DNA of 64,000 bases from JAATGA01 sp047605605 (GTDB lineage Bacteria > Pseudomonadota > Alphaproteobacteria > Rhodobacterales > Rhodobacteraceae). Position numbers and translations under genes: made by a program. A model generated the notes under the pieces. The model worked only from the letters and a program-made list of their open reading frames with translations. It searched no databases and was not told the DNA's origin. Of the stretch, positions 9,230-18,045 are shown in pieces. How positions within the stretch are numbered: position 1 is the first letter of the stretch; every line of letters begins with the position of its first letter. The stretch covers positions 33,727-97,726 of the forward strand of contig JASGFG010000002.1 in the NCBI GenBank assembly GCA_047605605.1, written 5' to 3'.

Positions 9230-9273
9230 CGGAGCCTTTGAAGGCTCCGCTGCGATTTCTTTGAAGAAATCGC
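9230..9273. repeat. tandem pair of perfect hairpins, each with a TG loop
   Basis: Two inverted repeats lie side by side after the cysA stop. The first has arms CGGAGCCTT and AAGGCTCCG at 9230-9249. The second has arms GCGATTTCTT and AAGAAATCGC at 9252-9273. Both have the two-base loop TG on the plus strand. No T-run follows in either direction. From memory, similar paired elements occur at gene ends in Paracoccus-like genomes, so this is probably a dispersed 3'-end repeat. Confidence 0.75.
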
Positions 9274-9274
9274 C

Positions 9275-10006
9275 TCAGGCGCTGATGAAATCGCGCACGA
9301 AGGGCGTCGCCGGGCGGGCGCGGATATCGGCGGGCTTGCCGATCTGCTCGATCCGGCCCCCCGATAGCGACCCCGACATGACGACCACCAAGTCGGCCAG
9401 TTCCATCGCCTCGTCTTGGTCGTGGGTCACGAAAACCGTGGTCAGGCCGGTTTCGTCGTGGATGTCGCGCAGGCCCTGCCGCAACTCCTTGCGCACCTTG
9501 GCATCCAGCGCGCCAAAGGGTTCGTCCAGCAGCAGCATCCGCGGTTCGATCGCAAGGGCGCGCGCCAGCGCCACCCGCTGCCGCTGGCCGCCCGAAAGCT
9601 GGCTGGGATAGCGGGCGCCGATGTCGGGCAGCTGGATCAGCTCCAGCAGCTTTTGCACCCGGCGGGCGATTTCCTGTTTCGTCGGCCGTTGCGCGCGCGG
9701 GCGGGCTTTCAGCCCATAGGCGATATTCTCGAACACCGTCATGTGCCGGAACAGCGCATAGGACTGGAACACGAATCCCGCGCGCCGCTGCTGCACCGAC
9801 AGGCCTGTCGCATCCTGTCCGTCGAACAGGATGCGACCCGAGGTCGGAAACTCCAGCCCCCCCAGAATGCGCAGAAGCGTCGTCTTGCCCGATCCCGAAG
9901 GCCCCAGAAGCGCCACCAGCGCCCCCGAGGGGATTGCAAGGGACACAGGCGTAAGCGCCGCCGTGGTGCCGAACTGTTTCGAGATTTCGTCGATTTCGAT
10001 GCGCAT
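9275..10006 (-). CDS. cysA: sulfate/thiosulfate ABC transporter ATPase, short form
   Basis: The 243-residue ATPase powers sulfate/thiosulfate import. It has Walker [10 protein letters not shown] at 35-43, a Q-loop in FVFQSYAL, the signature LSGGQRQR, Walker [13 protein letters not shown] and the switch histidine in VTHDQDEA. E. coli CysA is about 365 residues; this one ends soon after the nucleotide-binding domain and lacks the C-terminal regulatory domain. The reading frame ends naturally at DFISA, just before the hairpin pair at 9230-9273. AGGAG overlapping the cysW stop is its ribosome-binding site. The assignment rests on operon context. Confidence 0.9.
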   Translation of the reverse strand: MRIEIDEISKQFGTTAALTPVSLAIPSGALVALLGPSGSGKTTLLRILGGLEFPTSGRILFDGQDATGLSVQQRRAGFVFQSYALFRHMTVFENIAYGLKARPRAQRPTKQEIARRVQKLLELIQLPDIGARYPSQLSGGQRQRVALARALAIEPRMLLLDEPFGALDAKVRKELRQGLRDIHDETGLTTVFVTHDQDEAMELADLVVVMSGSLSGGRIEQIGKPADIRARPATPFVRDFISA

Positions 10007-10016
10007 GGGAACGCTC

Positions 10017-10895
10017 CTAATGGCGGCGGACGGCGGCCAGTTGATCCGCGTGCCGGTGTTCGAGGAAGGCCTTCAGCAACAGCGTCACCAGCGCCAGCAG
10101 CGTCAGCAGCGCCGCCATCGAAAAGGCGGCGACCGAGAGATATTCGTTGTAAAGCATCTCGATGGTGATCGGCATGGTCGCGGTCTGCCCGCGGATCTTG
10201 CCCGACACCACGGCGACGGCGCCAAATTCGCCCATGGCACGGGCATTGCACAGCAGCACGCCGTAAAGCAGCGCCCAACGGATGTTCGGCAGCGTCACGG
10301 TCAGGAACGTCCGCCAACCCGATGCGCCAAGCGTCAGCGCCGCCTCTTCCTCGGCCCGGCCCTGCTCGATCATCACCGGGATCAGTTCGCGCGCGACAAA
10401 GGGAAAGGTCACGAACATCGTCGCCAGAACGATGCCGGGCAGGGCAAAGACCACCGGAAACCCCTGCGCCACCAACCACCCGCCAACGACCGAATTCGCC
10501 CCGAACATCAGCACGATGCAAAGCCCGGCGACGACGGGCGAGACGGAAAAGGGCAGGTCGATCAGGGTGATCAGGAACGCCTTGCCGCGAAAGTCGAACT
10601 TGGTGATGAACCAGGCGGCGGCAATGCCGAAGGCCGCGTTCAGCGGCAGGGCGAGGGCGGTGATCGTCAACGTCAGCCGGATGGCCGAAAGGGCGTCCCG
10701 GTTGCCCAGGCTGGCCACCGCCGCCATCCAGCCCTTGGCCAGCGCCTCGGCAAAGACGGTGAACAGCGGCGCAAAGATCAGGATCGCGACGCCCAGCATC
10801 GCAATCGCGATCAGCACCCCGCGGACATGCGGCGCCTCTTCTGTCGCGCTGCGAAAGCGGGCGGGACGGGCGGGGGCAAGGATGGCGTCAGACAT
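10017..10895 (-). CDS. cysW: sulfate ABC transporter permease CysW
   Basis: The 292-residue membrane protein carries the ABC permease coupling motif region around [19 protein letters not shown]. It has about six hydrophobic segments and the CysW-like segment [15 protein letters not shown]. With CysT it forms the membrane channel for sulfate/thiosulfate. Its first eight bases overlap the end of cysT, and cysA starts ten bases after its stop. It is therefore an internal gene of the operon. Confidence 0.94.
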   Translation of the reverse strand: MSDAILAPARPARFRSATEEAPHVRGVLIAIAMLGVAILIFAPLFTVFAEALAKGWMAAVASLGNRDALSAIRLTLTITALALPLNAAFGIAAAWFITKFDFRGKAFLITLIDLPFSVSPVVAGLCIVLMFGANSVVGGWLVAQGFPVVFALPGIVLATMFVTFPFVARELIPVMIEQGRAEEEAALTLGASGWRTFLTVTLPNIRWALLYGVLLCNARAMGEFGAVAVVSGKIRGQTATMPITIEMLYNEYLSVAAFSMAALLTLLALVTLLLKAFLEHRHADQLAAVRRH

Positions 10896-11724
10896 AGCCG
10901 ATCCTCCGGCGCGTGAAGATCTGGATCAGGTTGATCGTCAGAAGCATGGCAAAGGAAATCGCCAGCATGGCGATGCCAATGGCGGCGGCGCCGTCGTAAT
11001 TGAACTGTTCCAGCTGGATGACGATCAGCAGGGGGGCGATCTCGGTCTTCAACGGAATGTTTCCGGCGATGAAGATCACCGATCCGTATTCCCCCACCGC
11101 CCGCGCCAGCGACAGCGCAAAGCCGGTCAGCGCGGCAGGCGTCAGCATCGGCAGGATGACGCGGCGCAGGGTGTAAAGCCGGCTGGCCCCCAGGGTGGCT
11201 GAAGCCTCCTCGACCTCGCGCTCGATTTCTTCGACCACGGGCTGGACGGTGCGCGTCACGAAGGGCAGGCCGACAAAGACCAGCGCCAGAAAGATGCCCC
11301 ATTGGGTATAGGCGATCTTCCAGCCCAGATCCTTGGCCAGCGCGCCAAAGGCGCCGTTCGGCGCATAAAGCGCGGTCAGGGCGATGCCCGCCACCGCAGT
11401 CGGCAGCGCAAACGGCAGGTCGACCGCGGCATCCAGGATGCGGCGGCCGACAAAGCGGTATCGGGTCAAGACCCAGGCCAGCAGCACGCCGAACACCAGG
11501 TTGAAGACGGCGGCGAACAGCGAGAGGCGGAACGACAGGAACAGCGCCGCCCATACCCTTTCGCGGTTGATCACCTCCCAGATGTTGCCCGGACCGAAAG
11601 TGGCGCCCTTCAGAAGAAGGGCGCCGATGGGCAGAAGGACGACGAGGGAAAGCATCGTCAGCGTGATCCCCAGACTGATGCCCAATCCGGGCATCGGGGA
11701 GCGGTGGATCAGGGGCCTGCCCAT
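10888..11724 (-). CDS. cysT: sulfate ABC transporter permease CysT
   Basis: The 278-residue protein is the second permease subunit of the sulfate importer. It has about six transmembrane segments, the coupling-loop motif EEASATLGASRLYTLRRV and the segment ARAVGEYGSVIFIAGN that pairs with the matching one in CysW. I chose the ATG at 11724 (MGRPLIHR); it lies ten bases after the cysP stop, and the longer in-frame extension would run back through cysP. Confidence 0.93.
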   Translation of the reverse strand: MGRPLIHRSPMPGLGISLGITLTMLSLVVLLPIGALLLKGATFGPGNIWEVINRERVWAALFLSFRLSLFAAVFNLVFGVLLAWVLTRYRFVGRRILDAAVDLPFALPTAVAGIALTALYAPNGAFGALAKDLGWKIAYTQWGIFLALVFVGLPFVTRTVQPVVEEIEREVEEASATLGASRLYTLRRVILPMLTPAALTGFALSLARAVGEYGSVIFIAGNIPLKTEIAPLLIVIQLEQFNYDGAAAIGIAMLAISFAMLLTINLIQIFTRRRIGYV

Positions 11725-11734
11725 CCGTTCAACC

Positions 11735-12853
11735 TCACTTGGCGGTGTAGATCTGATCGAAGACGCCGCCATCGCCAAAATGTTCCGGCTGCGCCTTGGC
11801 CCATCCGCCAAAGTGGCTGATGTCGACCAGATCCAGCTTCGGGAACCGCGCCACATCCGCCGGATCGGCCTTGGACGCATCCCAGCCACGATAGAAGTTG
11901 CGGAAGGCGATGGCCTGCCCCTCGGGGGTGTAGAGGTAGTTCAGATAGGCCTCGGCCAGCTTGCGCTGTTCGTCCGAATGGATGTTCGATTCGACCAGTG
12001 CCACCGGCGGCTCGGCCAGAACGGAGACCGACGGAACCACGATGTCGAACTGGTCGTCGCCCAGCTCCTTCAGCGCCAGATAGGCCTCGTTCTCCCAGGC
12101 CAGCAGCACGTCGCCGATGCCGCGTTGCGCAAAGGTCGTGGTAGAACCGCGGGCGCCGGAATCCAGCACCGGGACATGCGAGTAAAGTTCTTTCACGAAC
12201 TCTTTCGGATCCTTGCCGTTCTTTTCGGCCCAGGCCCAGGCGGCCAGATAGTTCCACCGCGCCCCGCCCGAGGTTTTAGGGTTCGGCGTGATCACCTCGA
12301 CCCCGTCCTTGACCAGATCGCCCCAGTCCTTGATCCCCTTGGGGTTGCCCTCGCGCACCAGGAACACGATGGTCGAGGTATAGGGCGAGGAGTTGTGGGG
12401 CAGTTTCCCCTGCCAGTCCTTGGGCAGCTTGCCCGCATCGGCGATCTTGTCGATGTCGGACGCCAGCGCCAGCGTCACGACCTGGGCATCCAGCCCCTCG
12501 ATCACCGAACGCGCCTGCGCGCCCGATCCGCCGTGCGACGCCTCGATCTGCGGCGCGGGATTGCCCTGCGCCACCCAATAGTCGGAAAACGCCTGGTTGA
12601 AATCGCGGTAAAGTTCGCGCGTGGGGTCGTAGCTGACGTTCAGCAGGCTCTCGGCGCGCGCGAATTGCGGGCCGGTGACGGTCAGCGCACCCACCGCCAG
12701 CACGGCAAGCAGCCCCCGCCAGTTGCGGCGCGATTGCGGACGGCCGGTCAGCTGGCTGCGGCCGGCGGCAATGGTCACGCGGCCGTCGGCCAGACGGGCC
12801 ACTTCGGCTCCGCGCGCAGTGCGGCCGTCTTCAAGGGTGATGGTGCGGAACAT
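11735..12853 (-). CDS. cysP: sulfate/thiosulfate-binding protein with extended N terminus
   Basis: This periplasmic solute-binding protein belongs to the CysP/Sbp family. The mature part starts near [20 protein letters not shown]. It contains the ligand-loop segments [11 protein letters not shown] and [16 protein letters not shown], both typical of sulfate binders. The oddity is the N terminus: about 43 residues ([20 protein letters not shown] onward) precede the apparent signal helix [12 protein letters not shown]. Start 12853 has its own AAGGAAAG site. An in-frame ATG at 12937 overlaps the stop of the small upstream ORF and would add 28 residues. Product length is 372, or 400 with the upstream start. 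Confidence 0.92.
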   Translation of the reverse strand: MFRTITLEDGRTARGAEVARLADGRVTIAAGRSQLTGRPQSRRNWRGLLAVLAVGALTVTGPQFARAESLLNVSYDPTRELYRDFNQAFSDYWVAQGNPAPQIEASHGGSGAQARSVIEGLDAQVVTLALASDIDKIADAGKLPKDWQGKLPHNSSPYTSTIVFLVREGNPKGIKDWGDLVKDGVEVITPNPKTSGGARWNYLAAWAWAEKNGKDPKEFVKELYSHVPVLDSGARGSTTTFAQRGIGDVLLAWENEAYLALKELGDDQFDIVVPSVSVLAEPPVALVESNIHSDEQRKLAEAYLNYLYTPEGQAIAFRNFYRGWDASKADPADVARFPKLDLVDISHFGGWAKAQPEHFGDGGVFDQIYTAK

Positions 12854-12933
12854 CAGGGTTCTTTCCTTTTCAGTATCAGTCGCTGCCGCCGCAAAGGGGC
12901 GCCAGGGGGCAAGGCCAAGGATGGTCTGCGGGA

Positions 12934-13194
12934 TCATCGCCGCACCTCCGGTTCGATCGGTTCGATCCGCGCTTCCCAGACCGAAGGATCGCGGCCGGTC
13001 AGAAGCTCGGCCACCGCTTCGGAGGGGCGGCGGGTGAACAGGACCAGCGGGGTTCCGTTCACGCGATGGGTGGCGCCGGTGCGGCGGTCCACCAGACGGA
13101 CGACACAGGTGCGCCCCGAGGTTTGCGCCGCCAGTGCGGCCTGCGACCCGAGCCAGCCCGAAGCGGGCATTCCGAAGGCATTCGCTGCGATCAT
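12934..13194 (-). CDS. small conserved-looking ORF heading the sulfate operon
   Basis: This 86-codon frame is preceded by GGGAG at a suitable distance. It begins with a weakly hydrophobic stretch and continues with a strand-rich part: [18 protein letters not shown], then [19 protein letters not shown] do not recognise the family. Its stop overlaps an ATG at 12937 that is in frame with cysP, an ATGA arrangement that suggests coupled translation. It lies between the presumed promoter region and cysP, so it is likely transcribed with the operon. It may act in sulfur-dependent control, but that is only inference from position. Confidence 0.6.
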   Translation of the reverse strand: MIAANAFGMPASGWLGSQAALAAQTSGRTCVVRLVDRRTGATHRVNGTPLVLFTRRPSEAVAELLTGRDPSVWEARIEPIEPEVRR

Positions 13195-13242
13195 CCTGCA
13201 ATCTCCCGTGCATGGTCCGGCGGGGCGCCACGCCCTCGCCGT

Positions 13243-13317
13243 TCGTTAAATAACGACACGGAAGGTCGAGTATTTCAATGGAATAATCTCGGCGAAATCT
13301 ATCGTCATTATGGAATT
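13243..13317 (-). promoter_or_regulatory. presumed promoter/operator region of the sulfate operon
   Basis: Upstream of the operon, in an AT-richer patch, lie an inverted repeat TCGTTA-AA-TAACGA at 13243-13256 and a direct repeat ATGGAAT at 13279-13285 and 13311-13317, spaced 32 bases (three helical turns). On the minus strand TTGAAA at 13274-13279 and CGTTAT at 13250-13255 could be a weak -35/-10 pair with an 18-base spacer. A LysR-type sulfur regulator such as CysB/Cbl would be expected for this operon, but no established site was matched. Confidence 0.4.
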
Positions 13318-13405
13318 TGATTCTCCGCCGCCGCACCCGCCCCCATGCGGACCGGCGCGGGAAAACCACGCCATTTCAGTGGATTGAGTGATTCCCACCC
13401 GTGTT

Positions 13406-14167
13406 TCAGGCCACGTCGCGCGCCAGCAATTGACCGCCGGGGCCTTGGCGCACCTCGAACCGGCTGATCTTGCGGACCAGATCCGACAGCTTGGCACTGC
13501 CATAGGTGCGGGTGTCGAAGTCGGGATTGCCCTGGGTGATATACTGGCCGATCTGCCCCAGGGAATACCATTCGCCGTCCGGGTCGATGGCGCGCATCGC
13601 CGCCACGATCAAGGGAATCGCCTTTGCCGGAGGCTCTTTCACCGGGCGGGCCGGCGCGGCTCCGGCGGGGCCGGACTCAATCGGGGCGGCGTCGGTCGGG
13701 CCGGCGTCAGGCCGCACATCCTCGCGCGCGGCAAGGTTCTCGACATAGATGAACCGCTTGCAAGCCATGCGAAAGGCCTCGGGCGTCTTCTTCTCGCCGA
13801 TGCCATAGACATCCAGGCCCTGTTCGCGGATCCGCGCCGCCAGCCGGGTAAAGTCGCTGTCGGAGGATACGAGGACGAAGCCGTCGAACAGTCCCGAATG
13901 CAGGAAATCCATCGCCGCGATGACAAGGCCGATGTCCGAGGCATTCTTGCCTTTGGTATTGGCGAATTGCTGGTCGGCCACCAGCCCCAGGGCGGCCACG
14001 CGCTTTGCCCAGGCGTTCAGCCGCAGCGCCGACCAGTCGCCATAGATGCGGCGCACCGATGCCTCGCCCAGACCGGCGATCTCCTCGAAGATCGCGTCGG
14101 CATAGCCTGCGGGCACGTTGTCGGCGTCGATCAGCACGCAAAGGCGGGGGGCGCGGATATCGGGCAT
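13406..14167 (-). CDS. NYN (LabA/DUF88) domain protein with LOTUS-like C terminus
   Basis: The 253-residue protein has a PIN-like NYN nuclease fold. Acidic motifs are LIDADNV (D14, D16), KNASDIGLV and VLVSSDSDFTRLA, the set expected for metal-dependent RNA cleavage. A proline/alanine-rich linker leads to a C-terminal segment (WYSLGQIGQYI onward, about residues 205-250) that looks like an OST-HTH/LOTUS RNA-binding domain. The architecture is that of LabA-like proteins. The RNA target is unknown. It is transcribed alone, upstream of the sulfate operon on the same strand. Confidence 0.85.
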   Translation of the reverse strand: MPDIRAPRLCVLIDADNVPAGYADAIFEEIAGLGEASVRRIYGDWSALRLNAWAKRVAALGLVADQQFANTKGKNASDIGLVIAAMDFLHSGLFDGFVLVSSDSDFTRLAARIREQGLDVYGIGEKKTPEAFRMACKRFIYVENLAAREDVRPDAGPTDAAPIESGPAGAAPARPVKEPPAKAIPLIVAAMRAIDPDGEWYSLGQIGQYITQGNPDFDTRTYGSAKLSDLVRKISRFEVRQGPGGQLLARDVA

Positions 14168-14224
14168 GGCTGGTCCTTTTTCCCGCATTTGTGCCGCAAA
14201 TGTGCCGGGGCGGAAAGGGCCGAA

Positions 14225-14260
14225 TGAAAAGACAACGCCGCGTGAAACCACGCGGCGTTG
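14225..14260 (-). terminator. terminator after the VPLPA-CTERM-like gene
   Basis: A perfect 12-bp stem (CAACGCCGCGTG at 14233-14244 with CACGCGGCGTTG at 14249-14260) encloses a four-base loop. On the minus strand it is followed by TCTTTTC. It lies 23 bases after the stop of the secreted-protein gene. Confidence 0.8.
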
Positions 14261-14282
14261 CAGCAAGGTAGGGTCGCGCGGA

Positions 14283-14834
14283 TCAGGCGGCGCGACGGCG
14301 GCGCGACAGGGCACCCAGCCCGGCAACCGCACCCGCCAGCAGCAGGCCCGCGGCCGGAACCGGAACCGCCGACGGCGTGGCCGACAGCGCGCCGAACTCG
14401 AACGCGTTCGAGCCGGACCGCAGGGTCACGCTGTCGAACAGGAAGTCCGACGCGATTTGCAGATAGCCGCCCGCGATGCCCGAACCGCCCAGCGTCTCGA
14501 CGACGACGCCATCCTTGATGAAGTCGATGTAGTTGTAGGAATCGACCGTCCCCCAGACCAGCGAGATCGCGCTCATCACGGCGCCGAAGTCGTAGGTCGC
14601 CGAGGCGCCGCCCGAAACCGAGGTATAGGCGGTGGTGGTGTCGGAGAACGGCGAGAGGTAGACGCCGCTCCAGTCGCCGGTGATGCCTTGATAGACGGTG
14701 CCGGTGGTGCTGGTGGCGGCGGGATTCGCGGTCGACGCCGGGGCGCCCGGCAGCGAGGTGACGGTGGCCGCACCGGCCTGACCAGCAACGCCGAGAGCCA
14801 GAGCGGCAACGGCGGCAGTGATACGCATATTCAT
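14283..14834 (-). CDS. secreted protein with VPLPA-CTERM-like sorting tail
   Basis: The 183-residue protein starts with a cleavable signal (MNMRITAAVAALALGVAGQ, then AGAA). The middle is rich in Ser, Thr, Gly and Tyr with beta-strand character. It ends with VPVPAAG, a hydrophobic helix and the basic end LSRRRRAA. That tripartite tail is the VPLPA/PEP-CTERM type, removed by an exosortase-like enzyme during export. No such enzyme is in the window. GGAG lies six bases before the first ATG. The function of the mature protein is unknown; extracellular matrix or surface roles are typical. Confidence 0.82.
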   Translation of the reverse strand: MNMRITAAVAALALGVAGQAGAATVTSLPGAPASTANPAATSTTGTVYQGITGDWSGVYLSPFSDTTTAYTSVSGGASATYDFGAVMSAISLVWGTVDSYNYIDFIKDGVVVETLGGSGIAGGYLQIASDFLFDSVTLRSGSNAFEFGALSATPSAVPVPAAGLLLAGAVAGLGALSRRRRAA

Positions 14835-15019
14835 TTACTACTCCACTAGAAGGTGGGGAGTGGCGCTCCCTGACAGGTTCATTGCCATGAAGCATCCGTA
14901 AATCAAGCAACTTCACGCCGTATTTACGTTTTCCGCTGCGGAAACATGCAGGGGTGGTGCGGCGACCGGGCACGATGCCGCCCAAGGTTGCGGCAGATGA
15001 CAGCGCGAGAATGCGCGCG

Positions 15020-16504
15020 CTACATCCGCCCCTGATCGCGCAGCCGCAGATGCCAGGACAGTGCCTCTTCCAGAAGATGCGGAGTATGGCCGCCCCGGGC
15101 GCAGGCGCGGCCGAAGTAGTCGTCCAGAGCGGGCCTGCGGTCGGGATGGGCGCAATTGGCGATGATCACCCGCGCCCGCTCACGCGGCGCCAGGCCGCGC
15201 AGGTCGGCCAGCCCCTGTTCGGTGACAAGGATGTCAACGTCATGTTCGGTGTGATCGACATGGCTGACCATGGGAACCACCGACGAAATCGCCCCGTCCT
15301 TGGCCGTCGACTTGCTGACGAACACCGAAAGCCAGGCATTGCGGGCGAAATCGCCCGACCCGCCGATGCCGTTCATCATCTGCGTGCCCATGACATGGGT
15401 GGAATTGACGTTGCCGTAGATGTCGAATTCCAGCGCGGTGTTGATCGCGATCAGGCCCAGACGCCGCACCACCTCGGGGTGGTTGGAAATCTCCTGCGGG
15501 CGCAGGATCAGCCGCGACTTGTAGTCGCCGAAGCGGGGCATGACCTCGGCATTCTTCGCCGCCGAAAGCGTGATGGACGAGCCGGAGGCAAAGGTCATCT
15601 TCCCGGCATCCATCAGGTCGAAGGTCGAATCCTGCAAGACCTCGGAATACATCTTCAGATCGTGGAACGGGCTGTCGATCAGACCGTGCAGCACCGCATT
15701 GGCAATCGTGCCGATCCCGGCCTGAAGGGGGGCAAGGCGGTTGTCCATGCGCCCCGCCGCCACCTCGGCGCCGAAAAAGTCGATCAGATGCCTGGCGATG
15801 GCGCGGGTTTCCGCGTCCGGGGGCTGAATCGCGGCGGAACTATCCTGCTTGCGGGTGATGACGATGCCGGCGATCTTTTCCGGCGGGATCGGGATATAGG
15901 GCAGACCGATCCGGCTTTCGGGCGCCACGACCGGAATGGGCATCCGGTTGGGCCGATATGTCGGGATGAATATGTCGTGCAGCCCCTCGAAGATCAGCGG
16001 CTGCGACAGGTTGATCTCGACGATGACCTTCGGCGCCAGAATGGCAAAGGATGCCGAATTGCCGACCGAGGTGGTGGGAATGATGCCGCCGTCCTCGGCT
16101 ATCGCCGCGGCCTCGATCACCGCGATGTCGACGCCGGGGATCTGGCGGGTGCGAAGCTGTTCCACCGTTTCGGACAGGTGCTGGTCGATGAACATCACCT
16201 CGCCCGCGTTGATGGCGCGGCGCAGGCCGGGGTCGGACTGGAACGGGATGCGGCGGGCGGTCACATGCGCCTCGGCCAGAATCTTGTCCAGATCGTGGCC
16301 AAGGCTGGCGCCGGTCATCAGCGTGATCTTCAGCGGATGGGTCCTTGCCCGTTCGGCCAGCGCCAGCGGCACCGCCATCGCCTCGCCCGCGCGGGTGAAC
16401 CCCGACATGCCGACGACCATCCCGTCACCGATCATCGCCGCCGCCGCTCCGGCACTGATGATCCGCTCGCGCAGCGCGGCGTTGCGGATGCGATCCTCAT
16501 ACAT
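15020..16504 (-). CDS. acetyl-CoA hydrolase/transferase family (succinyl-CoA:acetate CoA-transferase type)
   Basis: The 494-residue protein is a class I CoA-transferase of the AarC/YgfH group, which moves CoA between succinyl-CoA, acetate and similar acids. An MYSEVLQD segment near residue 288 occupies the place of the catalytic glutamate in this family (inferred by position). The glycine-rich GIGGSGDFARNA and the ALEFDIYGNVNSTH segment are also conserved features. Length is normal. It is monocistronic as far as can be seen. Succinate:CoA transfer is the best guess; acetyl-CoA hydrolase activity cannot be excluded. Confidence 0.88.
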   Translation of the reverse strand: MYEDRIRNAALRERIISAGAAAAMIGDGMVVGMSGFTRAGEAMAVPLALAERARTHPLKITLMTGASLGHDLDKILAEAHVTARRIPFQSDPGLRRAINAGEVMFIDQHLSETVEQLRTRQIPGVDIAVIEAAAIAEDGGIIPTTSVGNSASFAILAPKVIVEINLSQPLIFEGLHDIFIPTYRPNRMPIPVVAPESRIGLPYIPIPPEKIAGIVITRKQDSSAAIQPPDAETRAIARHLIDFFGAEVAAGRMDNRLAPLQAGIGTIANAVLHGLIDSPFHDLKMYSEVLQDSTFDLMDAGKMTFASGSSITLSAAKNAEVMPRFGDYKSRLILRPQEISNHPEVVRRLGLIAINTALEFDIYGNVNSTHVMGTQMMNGIGGSGDFARNAWLSVFVSKSTAKDGAISSVVPMVSHVDHTEHDVDILVTEQGLADLRGLAPRERARVIIANCAHPDRRPALDDYFGRACARGGHTPHLLEEALSWHLRLRDQGRM

Positions 16505-16642
16505 GGCGTTCCCCCCGTTCGGTGCTGCCTCCCAGCCCTTCCCCTGCTAGGGGCAGAGCGTCCGCGGATCAATTGCAAGGATCGCCGGGACTGCGGCAAG
16601 CAGCTATGCGCTGGACGCATTCCCACACGGCTGATCGCATAT

Positions 16643-17113
16643 CTACGCCACCAGCAAAACGCCCCTCGCCGCCAGGGCGCGCAGCGCATCCGCAGGCGCG
16701 ATTCCCAGCAGCAGGCCGCGTTGTCCCGCGTTGATCCAGACCCGTCCGGCATCGGCCACGCCGGCCTCGATCGCGGTCGGCACGGCCCGTTTCTGGCCAA
16801 AGGGCGAAATGCCGCCGACATGATATCCGGTCAGACGCTCGGCCTTGTCCGGCGGCATCATCGCCGCCTGCTTGCCGCCAAAGGCCGCGGCGACCCGCTT
16901 CATCGACAGCGTGGCGTCCGAGGGGATGACACAGCAGGCAGGCCGACCGTCCACCTCCACCATCAGGGTTTTCAGCGTCAGGCGCGGGTCCAGCCCCAGA
17001 GCCTCGGCCGCCTGCATTCCCACCCGGTCGGCGCCGGGGTCATAGTCATAGGGATGCAAGCTAAAGGCGATGCCCGCCTTTGCCAGCACCTGCGTGGCCC
17101 GCGTCGCCGCCAT
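16643..17113 (-). CDS. ybaK: YbaK-type Cys-tRNA(Pro) deacylase
   Basis: The 156-residue protein matches the YbaK/EbsC family of trans-editing enzymes that hydrolyse Cys-tRNA(Pro) and related mischarged tRNAs. Recognisable parts are TRATQVLAKAGIAFSLHPYDYD, the strand LKTLMVEVDGRPACCVIPSD and the GGISPFGQKR loop. The start at 17113 overlaps the map stop by one base (TGATG), so it is translated after map. A 17-residue in-frame extension would lie inside map and is rejected. Confidence 0.92.
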   Translation of the reverse strand: MAATRATQVLAKAGIAFSLHPYDYDPGADRVGMQAAEALGLDPRLTLKTLMVEVDGRPACCVIPSDATLSMKRVAAAFGGKQAAMMPPDKAERLTGYHVGGISPFGQKRAVPTAIEAGVADAGRVWINAGQRGLLLGIAPADALRALAARGVLLVA

Positions 17114-17919
17114 CAGAGGGCCGGATGGAACCGGCCCGCGGGCGACAGGGTAAAGATCTCGCATCCCGTGGCCGTGACGCCGATGGAATGTTCAAACTGG
17201 GCCGACAGGCTCTTGTCGCGGGTAACGGCGGTCCAGTCGTCGGCCAGAACCTTGGTCTCGGGGCGGCCAAGGTTCACCATCGGCTCGATGGTGAAGAACA
17301 TGCCTTCCTCCAGCACCGGGCCGCTGCCGGCGCGGCCATAATGCAGCACGTTCGGCGGCGCATGGAACACCCGGCCCAGGCCATGGCCGCAGAAATCGCG
17401 GACCACGGACATGCGGTTCGCCTCGACATAGCTCTGGATCGCATGGCCGATGTCGCCGAAGGTATTGCCGGGCTTCACCGCCGCGATGCCGCGCAGCAGG
17501 GCCTCATGCGTGACCTCGATCAGCCGCGCCGCCTTGCGGCTGGGCGTGCCGGCCACATACATGCGGCTGCTGTCGCCGAACCAGCCATCGACGATCACCG
17601 TCACGTCGATGTTCAGGATGTCGCCATCGGCCAGGATCTTGCCGCCCGGAATGCCGTGGCAGACCACATGGTTCACGCTGATGCACGAGGCGTGCCTGTA
17701 ACCCTTGTATCCGACGGTGGCAGAGACGACGCCGTGACGTTCCACCTCGGCCGTGATGAAATCGTCCAGCGCGCCGGTGGTGACGCCGGGCACGACCAGC
17801 GGACCCACGGCATCCAGGATTTCCGCCGCGACCTTGCCCGCCGCGTGCATACCGGCGAAATCCGCATCCTCGTAGATGCGGATACCGTCCCGAGTGACCC
17901 GACCGCGCAGATCGTCCAT
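17113..17919 (-). CDS. map: methionine aminopeptidase, type I
   Basis: The 268-residue enzyme removes the initiator methionine from new proteins. All five metal ligands are present: D105 (NIDVT), D116 (FGDSS), H179 (GHGLG), E212 (IEPM) and E243 (QFEHS). The conserved H88 (CHGIP) is present too. Length is standard for type I enzymes. It is the first gene of a two-gene unit with ybaK and is divergent from the molybdopterin-binding gene at 18046. Confidence 0.95.
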   Translation of the reverse strand: MDDLRGRVTRDGIRIYEDADFAGMHAAGKVAAEILDAVGPLVVPGVTTGALDDFITAEVERHGVVSATVGYKGYRHASCISVNHVVCHGIPGGKILADGDILNIDVTVIVDGWFGDSSRMYVAGTPSRKAARLIEVTHEALLRGIAAVKPGNTFGDIGHAIQSYVEANRMSVVRDFCGHGLGRVFHAPPNVLHYGRAGSGPVLEEGMFFTIEPMVNLGRPETKVLADDWTAVTRDKSLSAQFEHSIGVTATGCEIFTLSPAGRFHPAL

Positions 17920-18045
17920 GCCAGCATTTCCCTTTCAGATTGCGCCCTAGATAAGCCCCACCGGCGAATTTGACCAGAGGCGGGCTTTGAATCCCGCCGC
18001 GGGCCGCCCTATACCTTGGCCGAACCGCCCGCGAAGGAGGCCGCG

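Noticed and set aside
11725..11889. In-frame extension of cysT into cysP
   Set aside because: It would lie over the cysP coding region, and the ATG at 11724 is correctly placed ten bases after the cysP stop.
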